Below, one piece after another: positions 9,803 to 18,700 of a stretch of 30,101 bases of DNA. The DNA lies in NCBI GenBank assembly GCA_025765615.1, contig JAIVFJ010000505.1:1-30101 (forward strand), given 5' to 3'. Below the pieces are notes generated by a model. It was given only the letters and a program-made list of their open reading frames with translations. It searched no databases and had not been told where the DNA came from. Position 1 is the first letter of the stretch. Each line of letters starts with the position of its first letter. Source of the stretch: Zopfochytrium polystomum. Lineage: Eukaryota; Chytridiomycota; Chytridiomycetes; Chytridiales; Chytridiaceae. The position numbers and the translations under genes are program-made.

Positions 9803-12044
9803 GTCTGTGTTCCGTGCGGGCCGAGGCGAAAGGGATCAAGACTCAAAGACTCGCTCAGCCCGTGAATCCAAGTAGTCTGATCCCTGATGAGCCGCAAAGG
9901 CTTGGAGCACCTCGTTCCTTGCACCCACAGAGGCGGCTGAGTGCTCCCTTTCCCTGCCGTGTCTGACCATGTACAGATCGCTTCCTTACGCTCTGCAAGC
10001 ATTTGATAATCTCCGTCCTTCAAAGCTTCCTGTCGAGGTTGAGATCTGAGCCTTTTCCTGGTCTTGTGACGCTTGTGTAGTGGCCAGACAAACCCCCTTT
10101 TCGTACGAACCGTTGTCAAGAATTCTTGGCAAACGTTATCAGAAGCGCGAAGTCAATTTTCACTTCCGACCTAGTTGAAGAGGAATCTCATCATAATTCA
10201 CGGCGTAGATTCCGCGAATGGCGCGCAAGAGTGATCAAATCGCGCCGCTTCGTCAAGGCAAGGCATCCTTTCAATGCCCATTGTCGCTCGTGGATTTTCG
10301 GCTTTGCTCTCGGGTTTTTGGAAGCCGCTCGACCATTCTTCGGTCCTTTGGATCCTGCAATTCGAATTTTCGTCTTGAAGAACAAGGCTGTTTGTAGCGT
10401 TCTCAGTCAGTGAACTCCTTGATGGGCAGCATCTGTGGCATCCAAATTTGATAACCGTATGGCGCATTCTGCAGGAAGCAGATCGGCGGTGATAAGTTGG
10501 CGCACTAACGTAAAATCGAGGGGTGGACGGATGCCTGAACGCTCTGCAAAAGGCGTTTCAAACGGGTTGGGCTCAGGGCCCCACAACACGCATCACGCGT
10601 GAGACCGCTCTCCCACAGCAGCGTGTGCGAGTGCGGTGTGAAATGAGTGGATGGAAGGAGACGATGAAAGGCAGACGGGAGGGATCAGTGACAGGGAGGG
10701 AGTGAGGAAGGATTCTTCTCCCCAGACAGAAAAAGGCATCTTTCTGCAGGAAAGCGGCAAGTGTGGGGAGGTGGCTTTCGGCGGACTTCGTGGAAGCAGG
10801 TCTGAACCTGGGCCGTCTCGCACGAACCCTTGTGCCAGGGTCTCCCTCTTACTCCACACTCAGAGCTTCTGTCAACATCATCTTGCTGAACAAGCATTCA
10901 TCCGTTCCAGGACTCAGACACTCGCGGCTGCTCCCTTCCCACCGCACGACGCCTACCGTTGACGGGGTCTCTGAGAACGGTGACTGGGAGCGCGACACTA
11001 CTGGTGAAGTTGGAACAAGAGGGGGAAAAAGATTCTGGTGCGGGATTTTACGAGGCATTTCAATGAGATGGCTACCAAGCGGTCAAACGCAGCGAGCACG
11101 CCAGGTTAAAGGAGCGGAAGTGGCCGTCATCATGTCATGGCATCGGCAGCGACATCAGGCGGGCCCTTCTTGCAAAACTCCTTCGCCTGATTCAGGTCAC
11201 CCGGCCCCTCCCCGGGAGTTGCAGACCGCTGGCGCGCAGAGGCGCACCGAACCAATGGACCCCATGCCAAAGGGGAGGGTGAGAGTGAGGAGTGAGAGAG
11301 AGCGAGGGAGAGAGACTGCCGGGGATGCAATGCACTATTGAAATTTGCTACTCCGGTTAAAAGACTCGTTCCCGATTCTCCTCGTTTTCAAAAAGTAATG
11401 TATCGGAGCCGGTCCTCGCGAGAGTCTCGAACAAACAGGACTTCCGGCGTCACCCTGAGCCGCTGAGGCGGGCTGATGTGGCGGATGCCGTTTGGACGCG
11501 CCATTGTCGCCGCAGTCGCTCCCGCCATCATCGACCATGACTCTTGCGCGATGGAGGACGATCGCCGTGGGGAAGACGGCGGCTGTACCAACGCAGTGTC
11601 GTTGGCGTGGTCACGGTTGGGCTGCGATTGTCGTTGGGACAGGTCAGATCTCATCCGATCGTGTTGATCACAGGTTGACTTTTGAGACGTCCATAGGTTA
11701 CACGGGAGTTAGGTGGTCGCTGTCTTCAAAGTGCTATCTCCGTCTTTCATTCTCTTTGTTCTTTTTTTTTATTGTAAGAATAATATGTATACCCCGCCCA
11801 CACAGCCCTGCGAGAAGAACAACAAGGTGGCGACAGCAAGAAGGCAGAGACGGCGCAACAAAGAGAGCGAAGGTTGTATGTAGCATGGAGGAGGGGCGGG
11901 AGGGAAGAACGGCATGCAGGCAGAGCCGGCAGGATATAGAGTGAGCGTGAGAGTGAGAAAGTGAGAAGTGGGAGAGTGAGGGAGAGAGTGAGGTGTGTGA
12001 GTGCGTGAGTAACGAGTTTGGGGAACTTTAGGAGTGGGCTGCCC
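9803..12044. other. 2.2 kb with no gene recognised
   Basis: Frames of 60-190 residues occur on both strands, but they overlap each other, have no recognisable motifs and show no consistent splice structure. The stretch contains GA-rich simple sequence at about 11276-11320 and 11890-12005. The part between 9803 and 10119 on the minus strand may belong to the broken gene downstream of it. Otherwise I see nothing I can support. Confidence 0.5.
11935..12010. repeat. GA/GTGA-rich simple sequence
   Basis: A purine-rich stretch made of imperfect gagtgaga and gtgagtg units. It lies just beyond the stop codon of the secreted protein gene, so it may be in that gene's 3' UTR. Confidence 0.6.
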
Positions 12045-12569
12045 TTAGGCGTACATAGTGAACCCCCGTCTCGTCAGCGAGTCGACAAGCGCCATCTTGT
12101 CGGCCACATCCGCTTCGATCGTGCCGTCGTCTGCCACGGTTACGTTCTTGAGCCCGGCGGCGTCCACAAGGGTCAAGTCCGTGAATATGGCCCTCGCGTC
12201 GTTGATCATGACCGAGTTCGCCATGCCGAAGCATTCCTTGCACTCGCTGTCCATGACTGCCGATATGACCAGGCCGGTCCCCTCGACTTGTTCGATGTTT
12301 CGCCTGTCGAGTTTGACCCTCCCCTTGAATTTCTTCTTGCTCGCCGCCTTTGGTGCAACTGCGTCCGGCATGGGTGCCCGTGGAGCGCATCCCCCGCTGC
12401 ACGTGAAGCCGTTCCTGGTGCAGCCGCTTGCCGTGAACTGGCAGTTCATGCCGTGACAGCAGCATTCCCACTGCCTGACCGTGCAATCGGCTCGAGCGCC
12501 CGTTGTTTCGCTCATCACGACGAAGGCAATGATTGCGAGTGCAAGTCCGATGGGTTTCGACAGTAGCAT
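12045..12569 (-). CDS. Secreted cysteine-rich protein of unknown function
   Basis: An intact frame of 174 residues starting at an ATG (12567-12569). Residues 1-28 form a classic signal peptide: MLLSKP, a hydrophobic core GLALAIIAFVV, then SETTGARA before the likely cleavage site. A short cysteine-rich domain follows (about residues 29-62) with the pattern DCTVRQWECCCHGMNC, GCTRNGFTC and SGGC; it has nine cysteines, and two more (CKEC) occur later. The middle is a lysine/arginine-rich linker (APKAASKKKFKGRVKLDRR). The C-terminal 90 residues look like a small globular domain with alternating beta and helix (GTGLVISAVMD, VTVADDGTIEADVADKMAL). I recognise no family. Secretion is inferred from the signal peptide. 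An extracellular or effector-like role is possible but unproven. Confidence 0.7.
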   Translation of the reverse strand: MLLSKPIGLALAIIAFVVMSETTGARADCTVRQWECCCHGMNCQFTASGCTRNGFTCSGGCAPRAPMPDAVAPKAASKKKFKGRVKLDRRNIEQVEGTGLVISAVMDSECKECFGMANSVMINDARAIFTDLTLVDAAGLKNVTVADDGTIEADVADKMALVDSLTRRGFTMYA

Positions 12570-12744
12570 TGAGGTTGACCGTTTTCCTTTTGTTGTGTGT
12601 GGATTCTTCTTCTTTCTCTCTCATTATATACTTGGAAATGTGTCTCTCTCAATCTCACGCCCCCTCACCCTGTCTCTGTCCTTGTCTGTCAAACAACAGT
12701 GACAGCTGCGCGCGGCCTGTCTCACCCGCCCAATACACACCCAC

Positions 12745-12748
<4 letters not shown>

Positions 12749-12790
<42 letters not shown>
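12749..12790. repeat. (CA)21 microsatellite
   Basis: Twenty-one perfect CA units, with imperfect CA-rich sequence just before it. It lies about 180 bases upstream of the secreted-protein start codon. Confidence 0.95.
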
Positions 12791-12793
<3 letters not shown>

Positions 12794-13181
12794 AATCAGC
12801 CACAAACTGGGATGGAAACAAACGAACAAACGGAAAAGTCAATTTGGGCAAAGCGTGTGACTGACTGACTGATCGACAAAGAAGAGGAAAGATTCCATTC
12901 TATCCTGATTCCTGTGTCTCGTCCCAGTTCGCAGCGCTGCCGTCACTCACTCAGTCACTCAGACACTCGCTTGTCTTTTGGGGCCAAAACTAAAAATTTT
13001 TTTACCTTTCTAACCCTTGGTTTTCCGCGACGGAAAACACAGTCCACCAAAATACAACAGGAAAAACTCTGAAACGAGGTGCCCCCAGCTCGCTGCTGTA
13101 GACTTTGTCTCACGTTGCCCAAACCCGGAAGAAGCACAAAATTCACCCGTTCGAAAAACATTACATTTTGAGACAGAGTGA

Positions 13182-13220
13182 TGTGTGTGTGTGTGGGTGT
13201 GTGTGTGTGTGTGTCTGTGT
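13182..13220. repeat. (TG)n microsatellite, interrupted
   Basis: TG units with two interruptions (GG and CTG). It is complementary in sequence to the (CA)21 tract about 390 bases earlier. Confidence 0.9.
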
Positions 13221-13224
13221 CAAA

Positions 13225-13623
13225 GCGGTTTTGGGTCCGTCAACGGAAAGACTTTGGCCAACACATGTGATCGACCGCATAGCCAGACGGTCCTCGAGGA
13301 GCTTCTTGACTCGGATCCCATTGGGTCGACTGCGGCTGCCTAATACTCACTCTCAGCACAGCGATATCGTTCTCCTTGGCCGATGGCAACCCGTGGTTGG
13401 AAGCCAGATTTCGTACGGTGGTGCAGCCGGTCGCGACGATGCTGTGGAGGCTTTTCTTGCATCACTCGCTGCTGCCTGCTGCCCCGCACTCGGAGACTCT
13501 TCGACAACTGTCGGCCGAAGAAGCCCGGCGTTGCGGCCCAATAAGGAAGAGGTATCTGCCGTGAAAAGTGTGATTGAAACGCTTTCAGAGTTTCCAAAAA
13601 ATAAGGAGGAGCTTGAACGATAG
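13225..13623 (+). CDS. Doubtful small gene, two possible exons
   Basis: Two plus-strand pieces look coding. The first, about 13230-13332, reads SVNGKTLANTCDRPHSQ and then TVLEELLDSDPIGSTAAA. The second, about 13426-13623, reads DDAVEAFLASLAAACC, then a Pro/Arg segment, and ends VIETLSEFPKNKEELER before a TAG. A plausible acceptor (GTGCAG) lies at about 13421-13426. I recognise no family and found no clear start codon, because the (TG)n tract lies immediately upstream. A competing minus-strand frame (13648-13340) overlaps and looks less protein-like. Confidence 0.25.
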   Translation, partial: AVLGPSTERLWPTHVIDRIARRSSRSFLTRIPLGRLRLPNTHSQHSDIVLLGRWQPVVGSQISYGGAAGRDDAVEAFLASLAAACCPALGDSSTTVGRRSPALRPNKEEVSAVKSVIETLSEFPKNKEELER

Positions 13624-13846
13624 AAGTCCAGATCCCATTGTGATGCATCCAATCCGCCGCTGGTTGGGGGGGTAGCTCGCGCCCCGTAAAGTTTGGGTAC
13701 CCGGTTCCTTGCTGTAACTTGCGATTACTGGCATGGTCAAGTGGCGTTGTTATCAGAAGAGCAGATTGACCTCGTCACGGGCGGTCCGACATCCATGTTC
13801 TGTGCATGGTTGAATCAAGCAATAATAAATAGACCTCTATTTGATT

Positions 13847-14294
13847 TCATTCGTCGTCTTCATAAATGGCGCGAAGCAGCAGATCCGACTCCAAGCCCAG
13901 CGATGGCTCCATGAGCTCCACCGCCTCGTCCACATCCTCCTGCACGAAAGTGTCATACAAGCGGCTCGGCACAAAGACATTCGACCCGGGCGGGCGCGAC
14001 CAAATCTGCAGCTGCCGATCGTCGTTGTGGACGACGCTGTACGAGAACGGGTACGGGGACGCTTTCTCGGGGAACTCCTTGTCCGGACAGTTGGCATTGT
14101 TTTCGAGGACGGCGGCGAGGTGGTCGTGCTGGTCGTGCAGGAGCAACAGGTGCCTGACAAACTGCCTAGGTGAAGGTAGACAGGCTGCGGTGGTCGTCGT
14201 TGGTGCTTTCGGCAGCCTCGATGAAGCAGTTGTAGGCCAACCGGTGGCAGGAGAAGACGGACCCGGCGAGGACGCTCGCTCTGCCTGACTTCGT
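13847..14294 (-). pseudogene. Small-family copy A, start codon lost and frame broken
   Basis: This copy aligns with the neighbouring copy at 14622-14887. The minus strand reads VFSCHRLAYNCFIEAAES then DDHRSLSTFT, followed by an in-frame TAG near 14165. A shift then gives RQFVRHLLLLHDQHDHLA, FPEKASPYPFSYSVV, DDRQLQIWSRPPG, FVPSRLYDTFVQEDVDEAV and LLRAIYEDDE before the stop at 13847-13849. The codon matching the other copy's ATG is ACG here (14292-14294). Compared with the neighbouring copy it has an extra middle segment of about 60 residues. Function is unknown. It may be a pseudogene, or intact with sequencing errors or an intron near 14165. Confidence 0.55.
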
Positions 14295-14621
14295 TTGTTT
14301 GTTTCTTTCGTCTGTTTGTTCTCTTCACCACACGCTGTGTGTCAAATTTCTAGTCTAGGCTTGGAGACGCGCCCGCAAGGCACAGCAAAGATATGACGTC
14401 AAACCATCAACAGCGAACACTCTCAAGCTTGGAACTGTTGAACTGGGATGCTGCACACTCTGCTGGAAGAAAGCAGCAGGCTGAAACGTTTTGAGGCAAC
14501 AGTGTATGTTCTCGTTGAAGCAGTTGTTCGTTCCGACAAAATCAGAACACAAAACCGATATCCATTCAGTCACCGCCACCCACCGAGCCCACATTAAAAA
14601 GATCTTTAATTTACATAATTT
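14295..14621 (-). repeat. Duplicated 5' flank of family copy A
   Basis: Upstream of copy A on the minus strand. It shares landmarks, in the same order, with the flank at 14990-15220: ggagacgcgcccg versus ggagacacgcccg, an aagctt followed by a gttg-rich stretch, and ccattcagtc followed by a gccacc. The similarity shows that the duplication covered more than the coding part. No other gene is seen. Confidence 0.5.
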
Positions 14622-14887
14622 TCATTTGTCGTCTTCATAAACGGCGCGGAGCCGTGGATCTGGCTCCAAGTCTTCGCTTCGATGTGGGCGTCCTGGTCTT
14701 CAAAGAGCAGCAGGTGCCGGACAAACTCCTTGCAGGTGCCCCGTTTCCTCCAGCCTTTGAAGAAAGTGGACAGGCTGCGGTAGTCGCCGTCTTCGTACCT
14801 TTGGGCGGCCTCAATGAAGTGGCTGTTGGCCAACCGGTGGTAGGAGAGGATGACTCCGACGAGATGGCTTGCACTGCACGGCTGCAT
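14622..14887 (-). CDS. Small-family copy B, unknown function
   Basis: An ATG at 14885-14887 starts MQPCSASHLVGVILSYHRL, then ANSHFIEAAQRYEDGDYRS, LSTFFKGWRKRGTCKEF and VRHLLLFEDQDAHIEA. One frame change near 14680 then restores the family C-terminus, SEDLEPDPRLRAVYEDDK, with a stop at 14622-14624. Without that shift the frame ends at 14606 with an unrelated tail. The protein would be about 88 residues, mostly helical. It is the tandem neighbour of the copy at 13847-14294 and shares its C-terminal LRA[VI]YEDD with it. I recognise no domain. The broken gene at 8585 has the related LEPDPRLG ending. Confidence 0.5.
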
Positions 14888-15196
14888 TGTTGTGGGTTTG
14901 TTTCTCTTCCCAAACGCCTTCCCTTTCCAGATTTTCCGCGAGTTTTGATTTACATACGTAAACTTTTCATCGTGTGTACTAAGCCTCTTCTCCTGTTACT
15001 TGTGTGTCTGGAGACACGCCCGTGAGTCATTGTTCCAACAAGCTTAGCCTGTTGCATCGGGAAGCTGCGCAGACTCCGCTAGAGCCAGCAGCCGAGTGGA
15101 ATGACTTTTGGAGCTGTGCTTGTTATGTTATCCGCTGTACAAATGAGTAGTATGAGCCGGGTGAGACACGGAGAACCGAACCAAGCGACATTCCAT
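14888..15196 (-). repeat. Duplicated 5' flank of family copy B
   Basis: The upstream flank of copy B on the minus strand. It carries the same ordered landmarks as 14340-14600, so the tandem unit (gene plus flank) is roughly 0.65-0.75 kb. No gene is seen within it. Confidence 0.5.
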
Positions 15197-15628
15197 TCAG
15201 TCGCTGCCACCACCGCGGCCAACCTCGCCGACTTCTAACGCCGCGATGGCGGCGGCTTCGTCCTCACCGACCCCATCGCTGCCGTGACCAGCACCTTCCT
15301 CCTCCGAAACTCCTGCCATCGGCATAGCCGCCGCCGCGCCCGCTCCACCACCCACGGGACGCCTCCCGCCACCCCGGTCGCCCTCCGCACCCTCCGCGGC
15401 CGCTGCCGCCGACGCGCCGGGCCGCGATTGCTGGCGCCCTCGAATGGGCGGAAGCGCGCGGACGGGCTTGCGTATCAGCATCTCGATCTCGCGTTTGAGC
15501 CCGTCGATCTGTGACGCTTGCGCTTGCACCAGCTCGATCAGTTTGTCGCGCTCGATAATGTCTTTACGAAGGGGGCCTGAGAATTCAGCGTTCTTGAAGA
15601 GAAGATCGTGCGTTCGTTCACCGGCCAT
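15197..15628 (-). CDS. Small coiled-coil protein with Gly/Ala-rich tail, unknown function
   Basis: A clean frame of 143 residues from the ATG at 15626-15628. The first 55 residues are charged and helical with heptad spacing: MAGERTHDLLFKNAEFSG, RKDIIERDKLIELVQ and QIDGLKREIEMLIRKP. The rest is low complexity, with a PPIRGRQQSRPG segment, poly-Ala, Gly/Arg runs and an acidic end (EVGEVGRGGGSD). It lies 89 bases after the CFAP44 stop codon on the same strand. It could be a separate small flagellar or basal-body protein or, less likely, a spliced last exon of CFAP44. I recognise no family. High-GC low-complexity sequence makes the tail less certain. Confidence 0.55.
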   Translation of the reverse strand: MAGERTHDLLFKNAEFSGPLRKDIIERDKLIELVQAQASQIDGLKREIEMLIRKPVRALPPIRGRQQSRPGASAAAAAEGAEGDRGGGRRPVGGGAGAAAAMPMAGVSEEEGAGHGSDGVGEDEAAAIAALEVGEVGRGGGSD

Positions 15629-15717
15629 GTGAAATTTAGGAACCAATGCGGGTCGGGGTTCGGGCGAATGTGGGTGGCATCCGAAAGAGAGGGAATTAAT
15701 TAAGAGACGTAATGGAA

Positions 15718-18700
15718 CTATTGGGTACGCAGCAGACGCACCACAGATTTTTGGCTGTTGTTAAGCGACTCCTCCAAGCTGTGCTTGGACTGCGTCAGGG
15801 AGACCAGTCTCTCGAGAAGAAGAGTGTTTTGCTTTGTCGCTTTTGTGAGGGTTTCCTTCATCGAATTGACTTTGGCCTGCACGGAAGTATATGCACCGTT
15901 CAGCAAAATTGTTTATCGTGGGCGACAGAGAGTTAGCAATTACCTCCCACTGCTGCAGCTCCTTGATCTGCCTGGCATCCTCCCTCTGCAGCTTCTCGCG
16001 AAGCTCGTCCGCGGTCTTGTTGATTCCCATTCGCTCAAGCTTTTCCAGATCAATTACGTGCCCGAACTTGAGCATTTGCACGTCCGTTGCGCGATTGTCC
16101 AATTCGGCCAACTTCGCTTGCTTTTCTTTCCGGCTCTTATTGAGCGCTACGTGCATTTTTCGTAGCTCCTTGTGCTGCTTGCGAATATCTGCCTTTTCCT
16201 GTGGATAAAGATACAAAGAAGAAATGAAAAGTTGGTCAGCTTCGCAGAACGCGATAGCAGAACAAGTAACCTGGTGCAGTTCCTTGATTCGATTACGCAG
16301 CTTTGCTAGGCCGCTGTTCAAAAACACAATTGTCTGGCTGAGCGAAGCGGGCATGGCGTTCCGTTCCAGATGCTGAATCTGGTGAAACCGCAAGGGAACG
16401 ACGACATCCAGCTCGTTCAGTTTTTTCTGCTTTTGGTTTTGGAACTCTTGGATATCGGCTTCGGCGCCTTTCAACGCAAGGTCAATCGTTTTTTCCTTTT
16501 TGAGCAAACCGTCGTGCTCTTTTTTGAGGGCCTTTTTGTTTCGATTGTGTTACAAGCTATTTTTAAGGATCCGAGAATGGCACAAATTCTCACGTCGATG
16601 GCTTTTTGGATCTCTGCGATAACGTCTTCTTGATCCAGCTTCAACTCGCGAAGGTCGAGCACTTTTGCGAAAAGAGCCGGGTCAAGATCGCTCGGGGCAT
16701 TTTTCCGCCTTCCCGCCTCCGCTCGACGTCGAACTGCCGTCATCGTCGCTGTCGTCTTCGTCGTCCTCGTCCGATTCGTCCTCCATCTCTTCCTCGTCTT
16801 CATCGTCCTGCCCGTTCTCCTTTGTGTCTCGGAGCTTTTTCTGTTGAAACAGAATGTTGATTAGATGGGGCAAGAAAGCATTGCGGTAGACAACGTAAGA
16901 TGAACCTTTTGGCGTTTAATCTTCTTTTTGAAGATTTTTGTCAGCATCTCTTCGTACTTGTTATTCTCCCCAAGCGTTCGCTCAAACTCTTCCTGTATCT
17001 CCCGCTCCTTTCGAATGACCAGTTCGATCTCGCTCTTCTTAGCATTCAATCTGTCCTGACATTCCTTGATCTGTTTGGGAAAAAAATTAGCCAAGTTCAT
17101 TCTTGCGTTTCGGTCCAATATTGTCGCAATACCTTCATATCGCTATCCTTTTTCTCGATCCGCTTCAAAGCAATCTTGTCCACCAAGGCGTTGTCGTGCG
17201 TCTCAAATTCTTTTAGGAAACACCACTCACGGTAGAGTACGAGGAGCTGCATATCCGCCATCTTCAAGTCTAAACAGCAAATGGGGAGAGTGTCAGAGTG
17301 CGCCGTTCACAAATTCGATGGGAACGACAACACAAACCTGCGTCAAGAGACATCCTCTCTTTCAACAATGCTTCCACAGAGGCGTCAAATTCTTTCATGC
17401 AATCTACGATCATCTGTGGGGGGAAAAAAATTGAGCATGCCCAGCGATTATCAGCACGCCGAGAGAATTAATCGCTTACCTTTAAAATCCTCGATTTTCT
17501 GAACTGAAGGACCTTTATTTTGACATCCCTCTCGGTCCGCTCCAACGGCGATAGCCCCTGGATGCTCGGCGTCTTCCGAGAAGTCGCAGTCGTCGGTCGC
17601 GAGGCTCCGTCCACCCTTCCTTCCACTTTCGCCTCCGGCTTCTCCGCCGCCGAGACCGACACCGCCACCGCGGGAGCCTCCTTTTCCTTTTCTTTCGTGC
17701 CGCCACTGCCGAACCCGCCCATCATGTCCCCGTCGCCGTTGCGCGCCTTTGCGGCCATCGCCTCGCCTTCCCGCTGCAGCTCGGCAACGTCCTCCGCCGT
17801 CACAATGTAGCGTCGCTCTGGGTACGCGGTCGCCTCCATCGTCGGCGTCCACAGAGTGTGCGTCGACTCCACGTCCAACTTGCGCAACTCGCCTTCGATT
17901 TGCGTCACGGCTTCGTTGCTTCGGACTATAAAGTCGATGAGGGCCTGTTTTTTGTCTCGCAGAGAAAGGATCTGGAGGTTGAATTGCTGCGAGCATTCAA
18001 TCAATGTCGTCGTAGTGCTTGGATTAGAATATGTAGCATGGACAACGAGAACTGCGCGAAAAACAGAATAGCTTGCCTCTTTCAAGTTGAAAACGCTCTC
18101 CTTCAGCAGTAGTATCTGCCGCTTCTTCTTGTCGGCATCGATTCGGTCTACTTCCGACACAACGTAGTTTTCCCCTGACTTTAGCTTGTAGTCGCCCATG
18201 TGCGTCTCTGCGTATTTGATCGCCGCCACGTCTCGAGGATCTTCGTAGCTTTCGTCAGGTTTAAGCTCAAGTAGAGCTTTGAATTGATGAGTGCGTTCGG
18301 CGCGTAGAGCTTTACGAGCTTCGAGCTTTGATCGCGAGTCGTTGGCATGCTGGGTGGGGTAATTGAGTTAAGCATTGAGATTTGTTATCGAAGAAAGAAA
18401 AAGCGGGACAGGTTCAGTGACTTTGTGAGAGGCTCAATATGCAACAACTGGCATTTAAAGATCACCTTCGCAGCTTTTTTCACTTGGGTGGCTCCGTCCC
18501 CTCCCTGTCCGGCTCGCACGTTTTCATCGTTGTTTTCCGCACTTTCTTGTGTCGATTCATTATTTCCATCCATCAGCCCCACTTTTGGCCCGCCTCTGCT
18601 TCCTACCAACGACTTGAGCGCTGTCTCGTCGTCTTCGTCGAGCTTCAGAGTACGAAATGTCGCGACGCTGAGGCCAGACTTGAATGCATTGATTTCGATG

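Larger units (their letters stand above)
12570..13224. other. Upstream flank of the secreted gene and microsatellite region
   Basis: On the minus strand this is the region upstream of the secreted-protein gene. It holds a CT-rich stretch (about 12610-12690), a (CA)n tract, a short unit resembling repeated actg/gtgactgactgactg near 12856-12872, and a (TG)n tract at 13182. No gene is recognised. Confidence 0.5.

Noticed and set aside
10763..11341. Plus-strand frame of 192 residues
   Set aside because: Low-complexity Arg/Ser/Pro/Gly composition, no motifs, and competing frames of similar quality on the other strand.
12028..12624. Minus-strand frame of 198 residues overlapping the secreted protein
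   Set aside because: Out of frame with the signal-peptide protein, rich in Arg, His and Gly, and without any recognisable domain.
12749..13220. CRISPR-like repeats
   Set aside because: They are dinucleotide microsatellites without spacers, in a eukaryotic genome.
13837..14331. Minus-strand frame of 164 residues across family copy A
   Set aside because: It is an off-frame reading (Arg/Ser/Thr-rich). The family alignment with copy B uses other frames.
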